Assembly: GCA_030427835.1 (NCBI GenBank)
Contig: JAUICN010000003.1
Span: 164,965-228,964, forward strand
Source of the DNA: Polyangia bacterium
GTDB taxonomy: Bacteria; Myxococcota_A; Polyangia; Polyangiales; JAUICN01
Direction of reading: 5' to 3'
DNA: 64,000 nt
Part shown: positions 58,475-64,000 of the stretch, piece after piece
Position numbering within the stretch: the stretch's first letter is position 1
Layout of the letters: each line of letters begins with the position of its first letter
The notes under the pieces: generated by a model
What the model was told of the DNA's origin: nothing
Databases searched by the model: none
Seen by the model: only the letters and a program-made list of their open reading frames with translations
Position numbers and translations under genes: made by a program

Positions 58475-60618
58475 ACTCGCCCAAGCCAGATTGGCCAAAA
58501 TTTGTGGTGACTGCCGCATGCGCCCTACTCACCCTGTGCGGTACCATGGGAATACATCATGCGTACTCCCATGGTTGGAACGCGCACTGGTATCTAGTCA
58601 CCCAGAGCAACCATTCCAACGTGCCCACGGACAAGGAGATTCACGTGGTCGCCACCCAGGAGGCCCGCGCTAGTTTTCCGAACGTTCACCTCCCCCTGGC
58701 GCGTATCATCCAGCACTGGCCTTTCCATAGGGCCAACCTCCCCGATCGGTTACCACGGTTCCGCGCAGAGCTGGAAACTGAAATCGTAGTCGAGGGTGAT
58801 CCAAGGCGAGTTCGAGTCGCCTCACCCAACACAGCAACCCTCTCTGGCTTGCCATCCACCCAGTGGCTCAAACCAGGCCACCATGCCATTCGTGTGGACT
58901 GGAAAGGCGATTTTCAAAAGCCCCATTCCCAACAATGGGAACACCAACCTGTCGCTCTCAAGCTCCAGTGGAAAACAAAAAAAGGCCCCTGGTCGGACGT
59001 GCCCTTCGCAGCCCTCTCCCCCCGTCAGCGGACCGGCTTCCAACCGCCACTGAGCAAAGCCGCGGCCCAAACGGCCTGCCTGGCGGCCTTCTTCGCGTTT
59101 CTTGTCGCCCTCTTTACCCTCTTGCGCCCCGCATACTCTCCTGCCGGCACCCGGTGGCGATACTCCGTCGCGTTCCTCGCGGTCCTGCTCCCCCTGTCCG
59201 CTAGCCTACGACTTCACGACTACGACGTGATGCCCGATTTCCGTGAAAACCAGGACGAACTGTTTGCCACCTGGAACGGGTGGCAGCTTCTGGAGAACGG
59301 CACAACGAGAGGTTGGAGCCTCTGGCCCGGAGATTACAGAAGCAGTGTGGAAGCGACACCCTTTTCCTACTTTCAAAAAAAGCCTCTCTACATCATCCAA
59401 CCCTATTTTGAGCACCCTCCTCTGGCACATGTGCTTGCCGGCGCGGCCGCAAGGTACGGCGGGGCCAAGCACTGGTCCCACGCAAAGCTGAAGCACACCC
59501 GTCTTGTCCCTATTGCGCTCGGTATTCTCACCGTCGCCCTGGTCTTTCTGCTCGGGTTAGGGGTCACCCAGAGCCACCGTTCGGCCCGGTGGGCCGCCTT
59601 CCTCGCGGCATTCTTCCCGTACCTCGTGCTCCAAGGCCGTACGGTCAAAGAGGAATCCCTGGTCGCGCCGCTCGCCCTTGGATCCCTGATCCTACTGGTG
59701 CACCATCTGCGACGTGCGGAACGACCATCGGCGTCCCCGCCGAGCAGGATCCTGTCCCACGCGCCATGGATCCTAAGCGCGGTGCTCGCCGGCCTTTGCC
59801 CCATTGCAAAGCTCCCGGGAGCCGCATGGATGGCCGTGGGCCCCCTCGTGCTCGGCGCACGACGTCAGTGGAAACAGGCATGGCTCTACGGGATCCTCAC
59901 CAGCACCACAGCGGCTCTCCTGTTGGCCTATGCCGCGTGGCAGGATTGGGATAGGTTTTGGGCGACAACGGAACTCCAGGCCGTATACCGCGCACCCAGT
60001 TGGTCCATGCTGCGCAACGCGCTTACCACCCTAAAAATTAACCATCAGGTCATCGATTCAAGCCCCCTACTCTTCCTGTGGGCTTCCCTGTTCGCATGTG
60101 CGGCCCGTGGGTCATTTTCAAACACGCGGCCATCCATGGGCGATCCACCTTTTCCGGCAACGCCCGACACGCTTTGGCAACCACTCACCATCGGTGCAGT
60201 CCTCTATGTCACCGCCATGGGGCTCTCAGCTGGCACCTGGTACTACGGGTGGTACCTCCTACCGGTGGTCCCCCTGCTCTGCGTCAGCGGCGGGCACCTG
60301 ATTGCACGCGTGGTCTCCCGGCCTCATTTTTTTTGGACGCTCATTATCCTGCTCTGCCTCGTCCTTCCGCTTGCCCAGTTTCCCGTGGAGCTGGATTTCC
60401 TGCCCACAGACGATCGACAGGCCCGCAATTGGATTACAGGCACCCTGATTCTTTCTTGCCTCCCTGCTGCCCTGTTCCAGGCATTCCCCAACCGCCCCTT
60501 CCGATCCCTGGCAAGGGCAAATACTCTTTTGGCACTGCTCATGTGGGCAGGTCTATCCACCTACTTCACCGTGCACTACGACCTCATCTACGGCCAAATC
60601 GACGCACTTACCCGTTGA
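58471..60618 (+). CDS. GT39/ArnT-like membrane glycosyltransferase
   Basis: A 715-residue protein. There is an N-terminal membrane helix (about 10-30), a periplasmic beta-rich domain (about 45-190) and then some ten transmembrane helices. The loop after the second helix contains DFRENQDELFATWNGWQLL, an Asp-Glu pair in the position used by GT-C enzymes such as PMT and ArnT, followed by FEHPPLAHVLAGAAARYGG. Such enzymes move a sugar from a polyprenyl-phosphate carrier to a lipid or protein on the periplasmic side. The start (GTG) overlaps the stop of the sulfatase-fold gene, so the two are made together. Confidence 0.82.
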   Translation: MNSPKPDWPKFVVTAACALLTLCGTMGIHHAYSHGWNAHWYLVTQSNHSNVPTDKEIHVVATQEARASFPNVHLPLARIIQHWPFHRANLPDRLPRFRAELETEIVVEGDPRRVRVASPNTATLSGLPSTQWLKPGHHAIRVDWKGDFQKPHSQQWEHQPVALKLQWKTKKGPWSDVPFAALSPRQRTGFQPPLSKAAAQTACLAAFFAFLVALFTLLRPAYSPAGTRWRYSVAFLAVLLPLSASLRLHDYDVMPDFRENQDELFATWNGWQLLENGTTRGWSLWPGDYRSSVEATPFSYFQKKPLYIIQPYFEHPPLAHVLAGAAARYGGAKHWSHAKLKHTRLVPIALGILTVALVFLLGLGVTQSHRSARWAAFLAAFFPYLVLQGRTVKEESLVAPLALGSLILLVHHLRRAERPSASPPSRILSHAPWILSAVLAGLCPIAKLPGAAWMAVGPLVLGARRQWKQAWLYGILTSTTAALLLAYAAWQDWDRFWATTELQAVYRAPSWSMLRNALTTLKINHQVIDSSPLLFLWASLFACAARGSFSNTRPSMGDPPFPATPDTLWQPLTIGAVLYVTAMGLSAGTWYYGWYLLPVVPLLCVSGGHLIARVVSRPHFFWTLIILLCLVLPLAQFPVELDFLPTDDRQARNWITGTLILSCLPAALFQAFPNRPFRSLARANTLLALLMWAGLSTYFTVHYDLIYGQIDALTR

Positions 60619-60721
60619 AGCCACTTGCTTTTCATGGCCGTTCCCACGCACCATGGGGCCTAGGTACCACGGTACAAAGGTTGCCATCCCCCATGCCGTG
60701 GCTACTGTATTGAAACCAGGG

Positions 60722-60738
60722 CAGTTTCTGAAGAACTG
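60722..60738. promoter_or_regulatory. inverted repeat upstream of lon, with TTGAAA box
   Basis: CAGTT-TCTGAAG-AACTG lies 73-89 bases before the Lon start codon, just behind TTGAAA (60710-60715), which could be a -35 element. No convincing -10 box was found at the right distance. It may be the lon control region. The rest of the 192-base gap shows only a long-range CATGGGG...CCCCATG pairing. Confidence 0.3.
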
Positions 60739-60810
60739 TCAAAAACACACTGTAGCGAAGACACTCTTTACTCGAATCCCCCTCACCCCAAACATCTCGC
60801 TGGAAGCAAC

Positions 60811-63279
60811 ATGTCGGACGACCCTGAAGAACAAATCCAAGACCAGGAAGTGGACCTTAGCGGAGACATACCCGTTCTCCCCATCCGCAACGCAGTCCTG
60901 TTTCCGGGAGCCGTGGCACCTTTTGATGTCGGCCGCGAAAAATCTGTCGCCCTTGTGGAAGACATTGAGGGCGAACAGCAGCCCATGATCGCCATATTCT
61001 CCCAGCGGGATCCGTCCACCGACGACCCTTCTGAAGATGACCTCTACCCCGTGGGCGTCGCCGCACGCGTACTTAAGGCCCTCAAACACTCCTCGGGCAA
61101 CTACAGCCTCATCCTACAGGGCATGACCCGGATCCGGTTGGAAGAAGTGGCCTCAGAAGAACCCTACCTTAGGGCACGGGTCTCAAAGCTCGGTGAACCC
61201 CACGCAGACGACGTGGAAGCGGAAGCCCTTTCCATGAGCCTTCGTGAGGTAGCCAAACAGGTGGTTCAGCTCATGCCAGAACTGCCAAGGGAGGCCAGCT
61301 CGCTCATCGACTCCATTCAAGAACCGGGGCAGCTGGCTGACCTCGTCGCCGCTAACCTGGACGCCCCCATCGAGGAAAAAGCCCAACTGCTGGAGACCAT
61401 CGATCCCAAAGAACGGATCCGAAAGGTCCTTCGGCTGCTTACACGGCAACTTGAAATCCTAAAAATGCGTGAACGCATCAACTCCCAAATTAAGGAGGAG
61501 ATGGGTAAAAACCAGCGGGAGTATGTGCTTCGACAACAGCTCAAGGCCATCAAGGAAGAGCTGGGGGAAGAAGACGGCGATCACGGAGATCTGGACGCCC
61601 TGGATGAGCGCATCGCCAAGGCCAATCTTCCCGACGAATCGGAAAACGTCGCACGCAAACAGCTCAAACGACTTCGTGCCATGCAGGTGGGGTCCGCAGA
61701 GTACACCGTTGTGCGCACCTACATCGATTGGCTGCTAGATGTACCCTGGTCAAAACAGACCAAGGACAATCTGGATATCGCCCAGGTGCGCGCCGTACTG
61801 GACGAGGACCATTCCGGCCTCGACAAGGTCAAAAAGCGCATCGTGGAGTACCTCGCAGTCCGAAAACTTAAAAAGGACAAAAAGGGACCCATTCTGTGCC
61901 TTATCGGCCCCCCTGGCGTTGGTAAAACGTCGCTCGGGCGGTCCGTTGCACGCGCCCTGGGAAGAAAGTTCGTTCGGCTTAGCCTTGGAGGCGTGCACGA
62001 CGAAGCGGCCATCCGTGGTCACCGTCGGACCTACGTCGGCGCCCTGCCCGGACAGGTCATTCAGAACATGAAGAAGGCCGCAACCGTCAACCCCGTGTTC
62101 ATGTTGGATGAAATCGATAAGATCGGACACGACTTCAGGGGGGATCCCTCGGCGGCACTCCTTGAGGTGCTGGATCCGGAGCAGAACGATACCTTTTCCG
62201 ACCACTACTTGGAGGTCCCCTACGACCTGTCCAAGGTGATGTTTATTGCCACAGCCAACGTGGGCGACACCATTCCGGCACCACTTCGGGACCGAATGGA
62301 GATCATCGAGATCCCAAGTTACACCCGCAAGGAAAAGCTCAGCATTGCTCGCCATCACCTGTTTCCAAAACAGCTAGAAGAGCACGGCCTCAATGACGAA
62401 CAGCTCCAGGTGCAGGACGATGCACTGGCTGCCATCATCGATCACTACACCCGGGAAGCCGGCGTCCGAAACCTCGAACGGCAAATCGCCAGCACCATTC
62501 GTGGCATTGCCGTAAAGGTTGCAGAGGGAGAAGAGGGCTCCTGGTCCGTGGACGACAAGGACGCACTTCACCCGTACCTAGGCGCTCCCAAATTTACCTC
62601 TGAGGTGGCAGAACGCACCCAGGAGCCCGGAGTGGCCACCGGCCTCGCCTGGACTTCGGTGGGCGGTGAAATTCTGTTCATTGAAGCCACCCGCATGCAC
62701 GGTAGCGGGAAACTGCAACTTACCGGTCAGCTAGGGGACGTGATGAAGGAATCCGCGCAGGCGGCGCTAAGCTACGTGCGAGCCCACGCTAACCAGTTTC
62801 GAATCGAAGAAGATTTTCTGGAGAAGAGCGACATTCATATCCACATCCCCGCGGGTGGGATGCCCAAGGATGGGCCAAGCGCCGGTGTGACCATGATGAC
62901 CGCGTTGGTTTCCCTCCTCACTGGCCTTCGTGTTCGTCATGACGTGGCCATGACCGGAGAAATCACCCTGCGTGGCCGAGTCCTTCCCGTAGGGGGGGTC
63001 AAGGAGAAGGTATTGGCGGCCCACCGCGCAGAAGTGAAACGTGTCATTCTGCCGGAAAGAAACATGGCCGACCTGGAGGAGGTTCCGGAAGAGGTCCGGG
63101 AGAGCCTGGAGTTCATACCTGCCACCCGTATGGACGACGTGCTTGCCGCGGCCCTGGAAAGCCCCGAGTCCCTTGTGCTGCACCCCAACAGCACAGCACC
63201 AGAAGCCATGAGCCCCAGGACTGAAAGCCAATCCCCCGCAAAAAAGGGCAAGGAAGAGGGCGCCGGCGCACCTGCGTAG
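60811..63279 (+). CDS. lon: ATP-dependent protease Lon
   Basis: An 822-residue Lon protease of the classical LonA type. The N-terminal substrate domain (IPVLPIRNAVLFPGAVAPFDVG) precedes the AAA+ module, with Walker A GPPGVGKTS (from residue 366) and Walker B VFMLDEIDKIG. The protease domain has the Ser690 (PKDGPSAGV) and Lys733 (GGVKEKVLAA) dyad. It degrades misfolded and regulatory proteins in the cytoplasm. A Lys/Glu/Ala-rich tail ends the protein. It is probably a single-gene unit, followed 18 bases later by gpsA. Confidence 0.97.
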   Translation: MSDDPEEQIQDQEVDLSGDIPVLPIRNAVLFPGAVAPFDVGREKSVALVEDIEGEQQPMIAIFSQRDPSTDDPSEDDLYPVGVAARVLKALKHSSGNYSLILQGMTRIRLEEVASEEPYLRARVSKLGEPHADDVEAEALSMSLREVAKQVVQLMPELPREASSLIDSIQEPGQLADLVAANLDAPIEEKAQLLETIDPKERIRKVLRLLTRQLEILKMRERINSQIKEEMGKNQREYVLRQQLKAIKEELGEEDGDHGDLDALDERIAKANLPDESENVARKQLKRLRAMQVGSAEYTVVRTYIDWLLDVPWSKQTKDNLDIAQVRAVLDEDHSGLDKVKKRIVEYLAVRKLKKDKKGPILCLIGPPGVGKTSLGRSVARALGRKFVRLSLGGVHDEAAIRGHRRTYVGALPGQVIQNMKKAATVNPVFMLDEIDKIGHDFRGDPSAALLEVLDPEQNDTFSDHYLEVPYDLSKVMFIATANVGDTIPAPLRDRMEIIEIPSYTRKEKLSIARHHLFPKQLEEHGLNDEQLQVQDDALAAIIDHYTREAGVRNLERQIASTIRGIAVKVAEGEEGSWSVDDKDALHPYLGAPKFTSEVAERTQEPGVATGLAWTSVGGEILFIEATRMHGSGKLQLTGQLGDVMKESAQAALSYVRAHANQFRIEEDFLEKSDIHIHIPAGGMPKDGPSAGVTMMTALVSLLTGLRVRHDVAMTGEITLRGRVLPVGGVKEKVLAAHRAEVKRVILPERNMADLEEVPEEVRESLEFIPATRMDDVLAAALESPESLVLHPNSTAPEAMSPRTESQSPAKKGKEEGAGAPA

Positions 63280-63297
63280 GGTGTGCAAGCATGGGGG

Positions 63298-64000
63298 GTG
63301 ACCGAAACGCACCCACCCGCTACCGCAAACACAAAGATAGTCGTGGTTGGGGCAGGATCCTGGGGGACCGCGCTCGCCCGGCTCACTGCCCTTTCAGGAC
63401 ACCCCACCACCCTGTGGAGCCGAAATCAGGCCCGGGTGAACTGGATCAACGAACAACGCGTCAATCCAGACTACCTGCCCCAGATCCCCCTTCCCCCAGC
63501 GTTGCGCTGCTCCACCGAACTCAACGCGCTCAAGGATGCCCAGATCATCATTTGGGCAATCCCTTCCCACGGGTTTCGGCAAGTTCTCGAAGAGTTCCAA
63601 CCCCTCATCTCCACAGACGCCTGCTCCTGCGTCGCAATCAAGGGTATTGAGCAGGGATCCCTGCACACCATGGCCACGGTCATGGAACACGCCGCCCCTA
63701 CCTTGGCCAAACAAAGCACCTACCTGGGAGGCCCGAGTTTCGCCCGCGAAGTAGCCACAGACATCCCCACCGCGGTCACCCTCGCTTCCAGGAACCCAGC
63801 GGCCCTGGAGTTCGTGCAAACCACGCTGCACACGCCGCGGTTCCGCGTGTACTCCACAGACGATGTCACCGGAGTGGAAATTGGGGGCGCGCTAAAAAAC
63901 GTCATGGCCATCGCCGTTGGAGCATCAGAGGGGCTTGGCTTTGGCCACAATACCCGAGCGGCATTGATCACACGCGGCCTTACTGAGATCACGAGAATCG
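63298..64000 (+). CDS. gpsA: NAD(P)-dependent glycerol-3-phosphate dehydrogenase (5' part)
   Basis: The frame runs off the right edge. From a GTG at 63298 it reads a nucleotide-binding start KIVVVGAGSWGTALARLTA, then IIIWAIPSHGFRQVL, CSCVAIKGIEQG, TYLGGPSFAREVATDIPTAV and GVEIGGALKNVMAIAVGASEGLGFG with the catalytic Lys. These are the full set of GpsA motifs up to about residue 234 of 330. It makes sn-glycerol-3-phosphate for phospholipids. The exact start is uncertain because no strong ribosome-binding site is seen. Confidence 0.92.
   Translation, partial: MTETHPPATANTKIVVVGAGSWGTALARLTALSGHPTTLWSRNQARVNWINEQRVNPDYLPQIPLPPALRCSTELNALKDAQIIIWAIPSHGFRQVLEEFQPLISTDACSCVAIKGIEQGSLHTMATVMEHAAPTLAKQSTYLGGPSFAREVATDIPTAVTLASRNPAALEFVQTTLHTPRFRVYSTDDVTGVEIGGALKNVMAIAVGASEGLGFGHNTRAALITRGLTEITRI

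Noticed and set aside
60327-60334. T8 run in the GT39-like gene as a possible slippage site
   Set aside because: It is shorter than the tracts usually shown to vary and codes for Phe-Phe in a membrane helix, an ordinary context.

Overview
The window is 64 kb of GC-rich, densely coded chromosomal DNA, with a strong preference for C or G at third codon positions. The largest gap without a gene is about 276 bases (5887-6162). Gene content points to a Gram-negative bacterium close to Myxococcota / former Deltaproteobacteria. Evidence includes lipoproteins with lipoboxes, an outer-membrane barrel protein, an MCE/MlaD transport protein, PEGA, FHA and FHA-GGDEF proteins, a PPC-terminated beta-helix lipoprotein, and a MopE-type Asp-rich calcium motif inside a sulfatase-fold protein. 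This assignment is inference from family content, not from a phylogenetic marker. No rRNA, tRNA, insertion sequence, prophage or CRISPR array was seen; the window reads as ordinary chromosomal backbone.

Layout. 1-10 kb: tail of an unknown gene and an aldehyde dehydrogenase (+), then on the minus strand an outer-membrane protein, a XerC/D-type recombinase and a large surface lipoprotein. 10-20 kb: a small membrane protein, a glutamine-amidotransferase-like protein lacking its Cys nucleophile, cutA, two envelope proteins, efp with its lysylating enzyme epmA, mazG, a TetR regulator, holB, metG and a TatD nuclease. 20-30 kb: a stand-alone rplC with its own promoter, rlmE, a glnD homologue with an eroded HD domain, a PEGA membrane protein, and a giant FAD/Fe-S oxidoreductase. 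29.5-35 kb: purM-purN and a Rossmann-like protein facing trpG-trpD-trpC. 35-42 kb: envelope and signalling proteins (FHA, NifU-like, CysZ-like, MCE), then manC-manB for GDP-mannose precursors. 42-52 kb: gyrA leading directly into hisB-hisH-hisA-hisF, a SPOR protein convergent with a penicillin-binding lipoprotein, pgi, and an FHA-GGDEF diguanylate cyclase. 53-60.6 kb: a divergent glycan/lipid-linked-sugar cluster (GT2, YfhO-like, sulfatase-fold transferase, GT39-like). 60.8-64 kb: lon and the start of gpsA.

Genes that work together: EF-P and EpmA (modification of EF-P); holB, metG and tatD downstream of a TetR regulator; the his genes coupled to gyrA by start/stop overlaps; trpGDC without trpE; manC-manB with pgi and the glycosyltransferases (sugar-nucleotide and surface glycan supply); and MCE with the CysZ-like membrane protein.

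The most unusual thread is a set of degenerate tandem repeats with a 15-bp period. The unit sequence differs at each of five loci: two lie between genes, two lie in frame inside genes, and one lies in a stretch read as protein on both strands. Also notable are a G10 tract directly after the catalytic motif of glnD, paired 15-bp direct repeats beside the tyrosine recombinase, and a 13-bp CACNGTG array after it. I found no clearly new multi-gene system; the strongest leads are these repeat features and the degenerate enzymes.
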